Notes: generated by a model from the sequence alone, not told the origin. Shown: positions 1 to 12,817, counted from the first letter of the stretch. The stretch is 64,000 bases of DNA from Pochonia chlamydosporia 170 (GCF_001653235.2 NC_035794.1:3038001-3102000); one strand, 5' to 3'. Made by a program: numbers and translations.

Positions 1-3000
1 TTTATGTCGGTCGACCAACGGGCAAGTGATCTCTTGATCTGAATCACAAACCGGGAAACAGCTAGTGAGACGCCACCTATTATGAAGAGAGGACTTGTCG
101 GAATATCTTCCATTGAAGATACCGGATCACGCAAGATGTCCACCCGCTCGTCAGTTGCCTGTGACATGAACACAGAACAACTATGCTTAGAAAGATCAGG
201 ATGGTCGTAAGAGATGAAGTCAACTCCAGAGAAGCCATGAAGCCGAAGAATATCGTCCCATCTCTTAGGACTGATGCCGGGGCCGGTTGTTCTGCCTTCG
301 TCTACACCTAGCCACCATCCTTCTAAAGCCCCCATGAGACCTGTCTCGCGGAGCATGTTGCCCGTGACTTCGATAGCGATCAGATATCCCCCAGGTCGTA
401 ATAAAGCTCTCGTATTCCGGATTGTCTCGGACAAATTCCGCGTCGCATGAAGCACATTCGCAGCTATGACAATGTCGTAGCCTCCTTCTTCAAAACCTTG
501 CACGCCCGGAGGTTTCTCGACATTGAAGACTTTGAAACTTACTTTTCCAGACTGTCCTTCAGGAATGTTCTGCTCCAGAGTGCTGAAGAAACTACCCGAA
601 ATGTCTGTACATGTGTACGACGAATATGCATCGCCAATGGCGTCGAACACGCCGACTGTCGTTGCCCCAGTTCCGGCACCTATCTCAAGAATATGGGCTC
701 TGGGGAACTTGTGGCTCACTTGGCGCATTATGTCGGCAGTGTACGCATTGCAAGTTGCGAACCTGTGGTCCTCTCTGTAGAGTCTGCCGAGAAGATTGTT
801 CTCCAGCATGTGTTCCATCATTTCTGACTCTCCTCTCACAACTGACGGTAGGTTCTGGCCAACAGTTGTCAACATGGCAACAGCTATGTCATCGGTGTGA
901 CTATTACAAAGGCGATCTATGCTCTCTTGGTTGTCCAACAGCCATTCCGTTTCATAAGAGGCATATAAGTCATCGTAATCATTGGCTAAAGTGGTATTGA
1001 TGTATCGTAGGAGCTCTTGGTGGTGCCACTTCATCTGGGTTGGCGGTTCCCTGTCTATGTCCCGGGCGAGCTCTCTCATATAGAATAAGGTGACGCGCTC
1101 GTATAAATCGCTCATCTTTACCGTCTCTTCCAAACTGGGGGGGATAGCTTTTGACATAGTCAGGCTGTAGGGATTTCCGATGCCCCAAATGGTTTTGGCA
1201 AAAAGGTTTCGGTCATCGGAAGGTTCCGGTTCCCCAACTGATTTCAGCATCAGTCCCTCAATATGTATAGAGCTTGTGACTGATTTGAATGCAATAGTGA
1301 TGTCTGTTTCTACAAAACTCCTGTCGTGATTCCCCATTGTGGCCTCGATGTCCACACTAGTAGCGGTCGGGGTATTTTGAGTGGTGAGGCTGAGGTCAAC
1401 AACGGCCCGTCGAATACTAACTGGGAGGTATGTGCTGCCCATAGATTTCTCTGCTGTGGAAATAAATGTTGCAAGGCCAGCCTGAAACCCGGTATCCAGT
1501 ACAGCAGGATGCAGCATGTATTCATCTTCAAGATCCACGACTTCCCAGGAGGCCGTTGCCCTAGCCAAGCCCCACGATCTCTTGAGAGACGTCAGTTTCT
1601 TAAATGACCCTTCATAGACAATTCCCAGGCCAGCAACGGCGCGGTAGAACCTATCTACGCCCAGAGGAGTGAGCTCTGATTTGGATATGAAGTTTGGCGG
1701 CAGGTCCGAAGCTTCCCTCTCACCCATATGGATAAGAAGACCTGCTTCACATGTTGTTTCCAAAACACGATTGTCAGAACTACCATGACAAATAAACTCA
1801 GCCTTGATCACCGAGTTATTCGATATAGTATCAGGAGCAGCTTTGCTACGAATTGTGAAAAGTAGCTCAGCGCCATCATATTCATCGACGACGAGTGGTT
1901 TGAGAATATTCATGTTCTGAACCTCCACCAATCTTACTTGCCGATCACCAACAAATATTTTTGTGGCTTCTATAGCCGCGGTAACGTAAGCAGCTGCGGG
2001 AAATAGAACCTGACCCTGGAACGTATGCTGCTTCAGCCAAGGCATCTCGTCGAGACGGAGTATTCTTCGCCATGTCTTCTCACAGGGGAAGTTATCACGC
2101 AGGTGTCCCAAGAGACTATGCCACTCTTGACCAACATGGCCCAAGCGATAGTCTCGCGAAACACGAGACTCCCGCCAGTGAATCTGGTCGTGATCCCAGC
2201 AGTAGGATGGCAGGCCTTTCACTATGCCTGGGCAAGTTTGCAAACCGAATGCCTTTCTCCAGCTAGCAAAGTCGACGGATTTGGGATTGGAACGCATCCA
2301 GAGCATGCCGAGCGTCTCCGATAAGGTTTCTATGTCGGATTGATTTCGCCGCAAGCAACTTGCATATGGTAAAGCTGTTGATGACATGGGCTTCAGAATT
2401 TGCGAAACCGGCCCTTTCAAAGCTGGATGTGGCCCAAGTTCGACAGCCATGGTGAAATGACTTGGGTCACTTTGTATTGCAACCTCAACGGCTCTAGAAA
2501 ACAAGACTGTCTGCACCATGTTGCTGACCCAGTATTGACCGTCAAGCCCATGCTCATGGGCATTTTCTGGGAGAATTTCGAATTCTGGATGCACAGAGGA
2601 TATCCATCTAGAGCCACCTTGTGCCTCCCCCGTTCGAATTTTGATGTTTAACTTTTTGAGGTGTGAGAGGTAGGGCCCGGCACAGGGAGTCATATGCTGC
2701 GAATGATAGGCTGTATCAACTCGAAGCCGTTTGAATTGGATTTGAGACTCTTTCAAATACTCTTCAATTTCTTCAATAGCGTCAAGATTTCCTGAGAAAG
2801 TCACGCTGCACGGGGCATTACTAGCTGCCACACCGACTCTGCCGTCATACCAAGCTTCATCACAGAGCTTGACGGCATCGGAGTAAGACATACTAGCGGC
2901 CAACATGGCCCCAACTTCTCCATCAGGGCCCGTAGCGAGCTTCGCAACGTATCCCCTATAATACGCAATGCCCATGGCGTCTCTGAGACCTAAGAGACCT

Positions 3001-5008
3001 GCTGCGTATGCGGCTGCAATTTCCCCTGAAGAGTGGCCAAGTACGGTGGAGAACTTGGCTCCAAGAGAGCTTAGCAGATCGACCTGGGCAATCTGAATTG
3101 CAGTACATAAAGGTTGGGATATTTCAGCTTCTGAAAGGCGTGATGAGGCTTCATCTGCCAGTAACTCCTGTTGGAGTGACCAGGAAGGCGGGTCAGGAAG
3201 AGTAGACAGGGCGTCTTCACATCTCTGGATTGAGTCGCGAAATGGTTTGCAATGCTCAATAAGTTCCTTGCCCATTTGAGCTGCTTGTGCTCCCTACGAC
3301 AGACATATTAGCTGCAACAGGCCGGTTACCCTCATAGCGTGCATTCACATAGACTTACCTGGCCGGTGAAAATACCCAACAATTGAGGAACATTCCCTGA
3401 GGGCACCTTGTGCAAAGATTTCGTGATAACACCAGTCTCACTGCTCTCATCGAATCCTGTCAGCTTCTCCAAAGCGCTTATAAGTTCTTGACAGTCTCTA
3501 ACGGCGGGTATTGCAATACGATATGAGAAAATGCTTCTTCTTGACTGCAACGTGTAGCTTAAAGCATCCAAATCCACAGAAGAATTTTGGCGAATATACT
3601 CCAGCATATGTTGTAGCATAGCGGACAACGATCGTTTGGTTCGCGATGAAAATACAAACGGACCTATGAGCCCCGGCCATTTGTTGTCGCCATCTGATAA
3701 ATCCGCTTGCCGCGGTTCATAGCTCTCGATGATAGCATGTGCGTTTGTTCCCCCAAACCCGAAGCTGTTAACACTTGCTCGCCGAGGTTGGTCTCCTGTT
3801 TCTGGCCACGGAATTGGTGAAATAGGCACCTCAAGGTTGGTGTAGAAGGGTTGGATCGTCGGGTTCAAAACGTTGAAATGAAGATTGGGTGGAATAAACT
3901 TGTGCTGAATTGCCAGGGACGCTTTAATAAAACCAGCCAAACCAGCACATCCCTCAAGGTGACCTATTACAGTCTTAACCGAGCCACAGTACAAAGACTG
4001 GCCATTCTTGAAGTTTCCCTCAGAAAAGAATGCGTCATGAATAGCCTGCGCTTCAATGGGATCCCCTGTCTGCGTTCCCGTACCGTGACACTCAAAGTAT
4101 TGACAACGATCTCTCAACGGATCCAGGCCGGCACTTTGGTACGTTTTCCTAATGAGTGATGTTTGTGCTTCTGGGCTGGGCATTGTAATTCCGGTTGTGT
4201 GGCCGTCAGAATTAACGCCCGTCCCTCGGATGATACATTCGATATGATCTCCATCTTCTATTGCCTTGCTGAGAGGTTTCAAGACAATAGCTGCACACCC
4301 TTCGCCTCGCGCATATCCATTGGCGTCTTTATCCCACATTCGAGACCGACAATCCGGTGAAAGCATGTGTAACGATGATTGTGTAATGAACCAGTGCGGG
4401 TCTAGCAGCAGATTTACTCCAGCAACTACGGCTTGAGCAGCCTCGCCGTTCCGTAGTCCCTGAACAGCCAAGTGCAAGGCAACTAGTGAGCTAGAGCATG
4501 CAGTATCAAGTGACATGGATGGGCCCTGCAAGTTGAACACGTAAGATATGCGGTTTGATAGAAATCCTCTTGACAAGCCTGTTGATGCGTGGCTGTCCAT
4601 TGTGTCAGGGTCCCGAGACTGGATCGTGTAGTAGTCATCTGTCATAGCACCGACGTATACAGCGGTTTGTGAGCCTTCAACAGCATGGAGCGGCCAGCCT
4701 GCCGCCTCAAAGGACTCGTAGACGGTTCCCAAGAGTATGCGTTGTTGCGGATCCATCCCGGCGGCCTCTTTCGGGTTCATTTTGAAGAAGGGTGCATCGA
4801 AACAGCGAACATCTTCATCTAACAGGTATGCTCGCTGATGTAAGTGTTTGCTAGTTTCGTTTGGAAAGTTGGCAAAATTAAGTCGGTCCCTGGGAATGTC
4901 GCGAACTACATCTTTGGGTTCTCGGAGAAGTTGCCATAGTTTAGATGGACTACTGGCAGATCCAGGGAACCGACACGCGGTGCCAACAACAGCGATTGGC
5001 TCATTCAT
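1..5008 (-). CDS. Reducing type I polyketide synthase, N-terminal part (runs off left edge)
   Basis: Iterative megasynthase that builds and partly reduces a polyketide chain in the cytosol. The start is the ATG at 5008, whose first residues (MNEPIAVVGTACRFPG) are the usual start of a ketosynthase domain. KS: active-site DTACSSS, HGTGT and GHLEG are present. A 65-bp intron (3294-3358) interrupts the acyltransferase motif FTGQ/GAQ and splicing restores it. AT: nucleophile motif GHSSGE near 3030. DH: QHTFQG...FPAAAY near 2010-2040, with the catalytic His. C-methyltransferase: ILEIGAGTGATT near 670-700. The frame stays open to base 1, so KR, ACP and any later domains lie outside. KS and linker wording (PSKLWQLLREP, DRCQYFE) resembles the clade that includes PKS-NRPS hybrids; this is from memory of the family, and the C-terminus cannot be seen. 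No broken catalytic residue was found in the visible part. Confidence 0.93.
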
Positions 5009-6716
5009 GCTGTGAATTTGAATGATCACTGATGCCAACGAGTGATGGTTGTTTGTACTTTCTTGGAGTGGCACAGTAAAGAGAGCGTAAAATGAGGTAT
5101 GTTGCAGGATAGTCTCAGCAAGCACACAAAGAAGAAATCAGGTTTAGGATCTTCATTAATTTAGATTCTTGTGCATAATTATGAAGGGCTTCAGAAAAGA
5201 AAATAATAAACCTGACGGCCACCACGCCAATGGCTGACAAGGTAATCACGGTCGCCAGCATATGACCATCTGCACTTGAACACTTGTCTATCAAGGTCAA
5301 GTGATCGCGGTCAAACGTTCTTATTTGAACTTACTCCAAGCCACTTTTGTCTTATGAACCACTTCTAGCAAGATGCATTTGTCAAATTGCAAGTGAAACA
5401 GTTGTCAGATCACCACCTAGACACTGCTCGCTTGATAAGAGACTGCAAAAAAGTCAAGCTCATGGTGTCCATGTTGTGTCGGTGAGGCGAAAGGATCCGG
5501 GACCCAGGACTTTACTGCGGTGTCTGAGACTTTCGACACTTGGATGTAGATGTTAGGTGGATGCCAGTGTTACTCTGTGGGACACCAAAGAAACGCAGTA
5601 ACCATTTACGACGGCAATTTTGCTGTATCAGGCCGTGATATAGGGCGTACAACTATCACACATCATCTGGGTATAGGTATAGATGAAGGATCTAGGGCTC
5701 AATTCCACTTAAGAGGGAGAAACATGTGTCTTAGGCGATACAGGCTTAGACAACAAGGATAGCATGACCGGACGATTGGGATATTTGGTACTCATCCCCG
5801 CCACTACCGCGTATCATCGGAGATAACGAGGTCCGCAAGTCGATCAAGAAGCTACCGTAGTGGGAAAGCCAAACATAATATATCTTCAGGCCTCGAGAGA
5901 TGGAGTCAGCCCAGCAAACGATCGACGTGGCTCAATCTCGGCGTCGCGCTACCCGAGTCTATGGCCGTCGTTGGAAGCTATGAGTCTCCCAATTTGGCGA
6001 AGCTCATTTGAATTATCCAGTAGCAAAGCGACACCTGGCCAAAATAGGCAAAGGCGATAACGCAAGACCAAAGTCTGCGCTGTTTGCTTTTTCCAAGCCC
6101 AGGCAACTGGATACATCGCCCGATGCCTCTTTTTCTACCACTGAGTCGGGACGGACTTTGAACATCTCAGACAAGATTTACTCCTCCATCATCTAGATTC
6201 CTCAATGAGGCTTAGGGATTTGTATTATGACATGAGATCCGGTCATGTGAGTACTCATTGCTGCAACGGCCAGAGCACATCAGCTGGATGAAGCAAGAAA
6301 CCAGTGAGTAAGACGCAATATATACATGTCTGACATGTGTAATGATCTTAATGCTCCACCTGCTGGGCTGGACCCTTGATGCAGTACTTCCGATTCTGCA
6401 CTCATTTCCACATGGTGCTTGAACTGGAACAGGCGTCTTTGGTCTTGGTGCTGGAACAAATCCGTCTCACATGAAGCCCAGATTCCTAGTAACATGGCTT
6501 TCTCGGGGCTGCCGTAAAAGCCTCTGGCTAAGCATCGTCCCACAGGACCCCTAAACGAGTCCTGTAATGCGAAGTTGAACACGAGGGCTGATTAATTCCC
6601 GCACAAACAAGCTTGACAACTCATCACTATCGACTCCCACGCCCCTTCCAGCACCCAATCGACAACTTTTATAACCGCCATTTCTCTCATATCAAGACAT
6701 GTGACCTCTCCGTTGC
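5009..6716. other. Intergenic: PKS upstream region
   Basis: About 1.7 kb between the PKS start and the 3' end of the thiolase gene; both genes lie on the minus strand. Only short open frames without recognisable motifs are present. It must contain the PKS promoter, but no specific operator could be identified by eye. Confidence 0.6.
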
Positions 6717-8060
<1,344 letters not shown>

Positions 8061-9137
8061 TGTGGAGTTTGAAATGGCAGACGATGAATCAGTTGATGAT
8101 TCTGGCGTCCCGGCTATCCGGTACTATACTTTATGGATGATTCAATCTTCAGAATTGCTTTTTGTTTCTTGCCAATAGACATGTCTGATATTGATGTAAG
8201 CCACCAATCTTGACAGCGGACATTTTGCGACATCTCTCACCGCCGATCTTAAACGTGGCGTCTCAATCAAACTGAGCCAGTAAAGAGGTTAACGAGTGAA
8301 ATATGTTGAGACATTCATGCACGCAAATACCTGCTCTAGCATAGCGGTCAATGAAGTACCATTGGGACGGCTGGTTTTCCAACATGGGTCTCCAAGTATT
8401 CATTGATTCGCGCTTTGAAATGGCATGAGACTCGTAGCGTGTTTAACCAAACTGTAAGCTACCGAGTTACGTATGTGCTGAGGAGACTCTCCCGACGCCG
8501 GGACAAGGAAAGCGAAAACGATTGCCGATTATAGCGAATACACTACCACTTCTACGACCCTAACGGAGAAACGAATCAACAGTACAATGTCATGAAATGT
8601 CAAGCTACTAAAATTACGCAAAACACATTCATTTTTGCCTTAATTATAGTACTAGCATCCGTTTCGAGAAGTAGTACTAAAGATGAGTACCTAGAAGCTA
8701 ACCCCTAATGCCCAAGGTCAATCATGCCCAAATTTGTCTCCGATTAGTCGAAAGTTGAATCCACATCCATTTCAAATGGTCCAACCGCCATTCGCCAGCA
8801 TAATCAAGACAGGTAAGCCTCGTAGCAATTCTGTAAGTCGGTATTAATCTCATCGGAAACAGCTTGGGTATCGACTTTTCGATCATCTGGAACAGCAGAG
8901 GTGTATGCCTTACCCAATGCTGTAAAGCCAAGCTGAGTGCCGTTGACAACCCCAGAAATAATAGTCTTGATGGGAATCACAAGCTTTTTCGACGTTAGGT
9001 TTAGCAGCGATGCTACTGCCAGTGGTGGAAATAACCACAATTGGAACAGACGTCAGTGCTTCTTGTCGCTCCCTCACGTTGTTGATGTTTCGCCTACGCA
9101 TGATCACTCGTCATAGTTCTGGTATTCCTTTCACGGC
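8061..9137. other. Intergenic, AT-rich, no gene seen
   Basis: No open frame with recognisable motifs. The 8400-8720 part is AT-rich with scattered stop codons in all frames. Confidence 0.5.
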
Positions 9138-10895
9138 CTACCAGTTCTGAAATGAGCCACTCTCAGACGCTATCATTGCCTCTTTGTAGTCCCAGAAGTC
9201 TTGAGAATTATCACCGTTGGACTCAAGGTATTCTCTTTCGGACTCCTCCTTTACCAGCGCCTCCCATCGTCCCCTCCTGTTTGTCCGACAATGTGGCACA
9301 TCACACCACAGTACGTGTCGGTTGTCCTCAGTGAAGTGCATTTGTTGCCATTCCTTATCAAGAAGGCTCAGCCATCCGGGGCTAGTAGGCCTTTGAATAT
9401 GCCAGAGATGCCTACGTGAAAAAATGATTCGGTTCCAGTTGGAGAGCCACATGTATATGGAACCACAAAGTCTGCATTCGAGAACGACTTGCCGTTTACA
9501 TTCGCAGTCCTCAAAGCAATTGTAGATCGTATTTCCAACACCTCTTCTGAAGCAATCGCAGATTCCAGATCGAACAAATTTCCTGATCTCGTTATCTGGG
9601 GAGACGTGCGGGCAGAGCCTGTGGTTGTGCAACGCGCCTGCTTCGAGCAAACTGCGAAGCTTTTTGTGAATACTGTCCAAAGAAGGTCGGTATCGGTATC
9701 TCTGGCCAACTTCGAGCAAAGGTAGATCCCAACCGTATGCTACCTGGAATACAGGATTGAAGATCAGGATAGGACGTTGCCAGGTTCGGCGTCCGTAGAG
9801 TCGGGGGAACGGTGATCCAACTGAACCGATTCTCTCGTTGTACTTCCAATCAGGTTGATGTGCCCTGTCGGTGCAGGCGTCGCTATGCCCGAACAAGTGC
9901 GGATATCGGCCGGGTGGAACATAATGTTCTATATCTCGCCAGGTGGTGGGGGAGCATGAATTGTGATTGCAGAGGGTAACATGTCCAACTCGACCGATGC
10001 AGACACCGACCTGTTTAGTGTCGTGGTTGTCCTCAGGGGGGAACAGCGCGGCTGCGTGTAATCTCTTGCATCCGTGACAATATCGCAAGCTGCGTAGAGT
10101 TTCTAGCCGATCAGCGAGAGTCCCGCATTCCTCTGCCGCAAGACAAGGGGCACAGTACATCTCATGGTGCAAAGAATTGGCAATCATGTTCTTATCCGCG
10201 GCGCACAACAATTTCATGTTAAACATCTTGTGGATGCTGGATATTCCGACCTCTTGGTGAAACCCTTTAAAATCCTTCAAATCAAAAAGGTCCATGAATC
10301 TACCCGAAGTCTGGCGCAGGCAATACAAGGAGGGAGCTGACAAATGGCCCATTACTTGTAGCAAAAGTTCGTTGGGCATGGCCATGATAGAGACCCCAGG
10401 ACTCGCTGCTGGCGCGGTCACGAAAGAAGCCTCGGAACCTGCCGCTGGAATGTTCATGAGACAGACGTCGGAGCTCGCGGCTGGAGTGCTCTCCGTGCTC
10501 TCCGTGCTCTCCGTTGAAACTTCCCTAGCCTTGGCATCTGAACCCTTTGAATGGCAGTAGTCCTTCTCTTTTCGCTGTTTTCTCGCGCCCATATTCTCGA
10601 GGAACTTGTCGAAGAACTTTGCTATGGCCAACTGTAGCCAGCGGGAACGACTCTTGCCGGCGGGAGACTTGGTATAACTCGTGGTGGGTAGTAAGTCTGT
10701 AAGAACTTGAACTGGAGATGAACTGGCCCCAACCGGAGATCTAGTATGACCTGCGGCGGGTGGTGAGTCCTCAAGAACTTGAACAGGTGGTGCATTTGTT
10801 CCATATTGTTCAAAATCGGAGCTGAGGAGGCCGCTGAATTGGCCGCTGAAGTAGTCGAAGTGGTATACTTCTCTAGCCAGATATGGCGGTTTCAT
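9138..10895 (-). CDS. F-box protein, hypothetical
   Basis: Single-exon frame of 585 aa. The frame is open a little further upstream, but only from GTG, so the ATG at 10895 (MKPPYLAREV) is taken as the start. An F-box-like segment (MPNELLLQVMGHL...LYCLRQTSGRF) lies at about residues 173-205, which suggests a substrate adaptor of an SCF ubiquitin ligase. Before it is a low-complexity region with two imperfect copies of PVQVL-x-D-x2-P-x4-(H/Y)T-(R/K)SP and a run of Ser-Thr-Glu triplets. After it, many Cys and His occur in CxxC-like spacing (CAPC, CHGC, CxLCG), perhaps structural zinc sites. The C-terminal half matches no family I can name. Proteins of this layout are common and variable in filamentous ascomycetes. 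The substrate is unknown. Confidence 0.7.
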   Translation of the reverse strand: MKPPYLAREVYHFDYFSGQFSGLLSSDFEQYGTNAPPVQVLEDSPPAAGHTRSPVGASSSPVQVLTDLLPTTSYTKSPAGKSRSRWLQLAIAKFFDKFLENMGARKQRKEKDYCHSKGSDAKAREVSTESTESTESTPAASSDVCLMNIPAAGSEASFVTAPAASPGVSIMAMPNELLLQVMGHLSAPSLYCLRQTSGRFMDLFDLKDFKGFHQEVGISSIHKMFNMKLLCAADKNMIANSLHHEMYCAPCLAAEECGTLADRLETLRSLRYCHGCKRLHAAALFPPEDNHDTKQVGVCIGRVGHVTLCNHNSCSPTTWRDIEHYVPPGRYPHLFGHSDACTDRAHQPDWKYNERIGSVGSPFPRLYGRRTWQRPILIFNPVFQVAYGWDLPLLEVGQRYRYRPSLDSIHKKLRSLLEAGALHNHRLCPHVSPDNEIRKFVRSGICDCFRRGVGNTIYNCFEDCECKRQVVLECRLCGSIYMWLSNWNRIIFSRRHLWHIQRPTSPGWLSLLDKEWQQMHFTEDNRHVLWCDVPHCRTNRRGRWEALVKEESEREYLESNGDNSQDFWDYKEAMIASESGSFQNW

Positions 10896-11557
10896 TGGTG
10901 CAAGAGAGACCTGGCGAGTCACAGGTGCCCAGGTGATGTTTCCAGTGCTTAATTACAACGACAGAGACTAGGAGACCTGAGAAACCCAGTTTCTGGGGTA
11001 TACTGTACAACGTGAAGATGTGCTTGATGGGAAATTAGGCTCCAGGTTGAAAAGAGAACGAGACCAGAGTTTATGCTCAAGTTAAAGGGCAAGCTCAGCG
11101 ATAATGTTGCTCAGTCTGCATCAAGAACTGTCCCAGGGCGGCAGTGAGACTTGATATATAGCCACCAGGGGCTCATATTTAGGGTTTAGCCATGTAGTGC
11201 CGGTGTCTTGACAAGTGTGAACTTTATCCAAAGCTTTAGCGACTTAGGCAAAGGCTATTTCGGCATACTCGAAAGGGGAGAAGGTTAGGTTGTTGAATTG
11301 ACATCGTTTTATACCAGCTGACGGCGAGGCCAGCATGGTAAGGGGGCTGCTTTTGCTTCGCCAAAAAAGAAAAATGATTGAGATGGCTACTAGACCCGGA
11401 CAAGGTGCGCATAGATACCAGTTGACAAAGGTACATATGTAATGATGAAGCGCCTGACCTACAGACCCGTGGTACCGGGCCAGTCTGGAACTGTGACCTG
11501 TCCCAGACTGGGTGATGTCGAAACCTCCATGTCCCCATTGACGTGCGTTGGCGGCCG
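10896..11557. other. Intergenic: F-box gene upstream region
   Basis: About 660 bp between the F-box start and the 39-bp repeat block. Nothing coding is supported. Confidence 0.5.
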
Positions 11558-11676
11558 CGGGTGTTCTTTTGACGTGATTTGTCTCCCTCTTCAACACGGG
11601 TGTTCTTTTAACGTGGTTTGTCTCCCTATTCAACACGGGTGTTCTTTTAGCGTGATTTGTCTCCCTGTTCAACACG
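11558..11676. repeat. Tandem repeat, three copies of a 39-bp unit
   Basis: The unit beginning gggtgttctttt occurs three times with an exact period of 39 bp (the gtgttc core is at 11561, 11600 and 11639) and a few substitutions per copy. Because 39 is a multiple of three, one minus-strand frame reads a 13-residue repeat (VLNRETNHVKRTP and variants). It lies just 3' of the stop codon of the microexon gene and is flanked on both sides by gcggccgc. It could be 3' UTR, or part of an alternative C-terminus. Confidence 0.85.
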
Positions 11677-11694
11677 TTGGAGCGCGGCCGCGCC

Positions 11695-12814
11695 CTACTG
11701 TCCGCCTGGCTGGTTTGCTTGTTGTCGGAGATGCTCCCTCATCAAGCCGATCAGCCGCTCAATCAGGTTGTTCTGCCTGTTGACGAGGTCGAGCAATTCC
11801 TCCCTCTGGGCTTCCCGCTCTCGGGCCGCCGCCGACCGAGCATCGGCCTCATGCCCTGCCCAACGTATGTCAGCATCATTGTCATAATGGTGATGGACAT
11901 GTCTTTTCAATGGAACCTACGAAGCTTCTCCATCTCCAAGGCTGTCTAGTGTCAGAACTGTTGCAATGATCATGACCGCGTTTTTTACATACCGTGCCTC
12001 TGCCCCTCCTCCGCTAATTCGACGTTAGGATCATGATCTTCACATCACATCTATATTCGATGGGACGTACCGCGCCTTTCTTTCTCCCACCCTGTCTAAT
12101 GTCAGAAAAATTGCCACAATAATACCTGCGTATTTACCTACCAAGCCTTGCTCTCTCCCACTCTGTCTAATGTCAGAAAAATTGCCATAATAATAACCGC
12201 GTTTTGACGTACCGAGCCTTGCTCTCTCCCCATCTGTCGAATGTCAGAACTATTTCCATGATAATACCTGCGTTGTTACGTACCGCGCTTTTCTCTCTCC
12301 CACGCTGTCGAACGTCAGAACTATTGCCATAATAATAGCACTGTGCTTCTACGTACCGCGCCTCTCCTCCTCCTCCTCCTCTGTCTGAAGTTAGAGATCT
12401 ATTTACATCGGCGATTCATATGTCCATTCGATGGGACGTACCTCGCCTCTCTCTCTCCCAGACTGTATAATGTCAGAGCCATGGTCTTGATGATAATGCA
12501 TGTGTCCGATAGACGGACGGTATGTGGGACCTACCAAGCTTCCTCATCTCCTCCTCTGCTCATATTAGAACTTTCAGAACAGCTTCCATGAACACGGGTA
12601 AGAAAACCGGTAACCGTACCTTGCTTGGCGACTTCCTCCGCTTGGGAGAGTTAGCAAGCATATATCACTGATAATATCATGAACGATGTACGCTACCTCT
12701 CTTCGCAACGGCCCTTCTGTCCCCCCTCTAGGCGAACAAAATGCCTGCAATGACGCCGATTGCAGCTATCGCCGCAAACACAGTTTTGCTCGCGAAATCC
12801 TCCATCATCATCAT
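11695..12814 (-). CDS. Microexon-built charged-helix protein with N-terminal membrane anchor; in-frame TAG
   Basis: Not a family I recognise. An ATG cluster (12814-12805) begins a short peptide MEDFASK followed by an 18-residue hydrophobic segment ending FA. The frame then meets TAG at 12730-12728 and continues open to a donor after 12697. Ten microexons follow, all entered with two bases and left with one: 12640-12620, 12555-12535, 12462-12442, 12380-12357, 12304-12284, 12233-12213, 12162-12142, 12091-12071, 12013-11993 and 11941-11921. Nine are 21 nt and one is 24 nt. Each is flanked by a GT donor and an AG acceptor, and introns are 50-72 bp. Each adds a heptad such as WERERRE, WERARLG, WEKERRA or LEMEKLR. 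The last exon, 11855-11695, holds a leucine-rich coiled coil (EELLDLVNRQNNLIERLIGL) and the stop codon. Frame continuity across eleven introns supports a real gene. The TAG leaves open pseudogene, read-through, or splicing that removes it. Confidence 0.7.
12071..12356 (-). repeat. Tandemly duplicated exon+intron units, 71-bp period
   Basis: Exon starts at 12071, 12142, 12213 and 12284 are spaced exactly 71 bp apart (21-nt exon plus 50-nt intron); the next unit, to 12357, is 73 bp. The intron halves are near copies of each other: on the minus strand each starts GTACGT or GTAGGT, passes through a variant of ATTATTATGGCAAT and ends TTCTGACATTAGACAG or close to it. This is direct evidence that whole exon-intron units were duplicated in tandem. 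Confidence 0.9.
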
Positions 12815-12817
12815 CGC

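Noticed and set aside
6280..6582. 100-codon minus-strand frame downstream of the thiolase
   Set aside because: No motif and no splice link to the thiolase reading frame, which ends at 6717.
11921..12640. Evenly spaced short repeats that look like a CRISPR array
   Set aside because: The repeats are eukaryotic introns with GT...AG ends, and the spacers are 21-nt exons that join into one frame; the host is a fungus.
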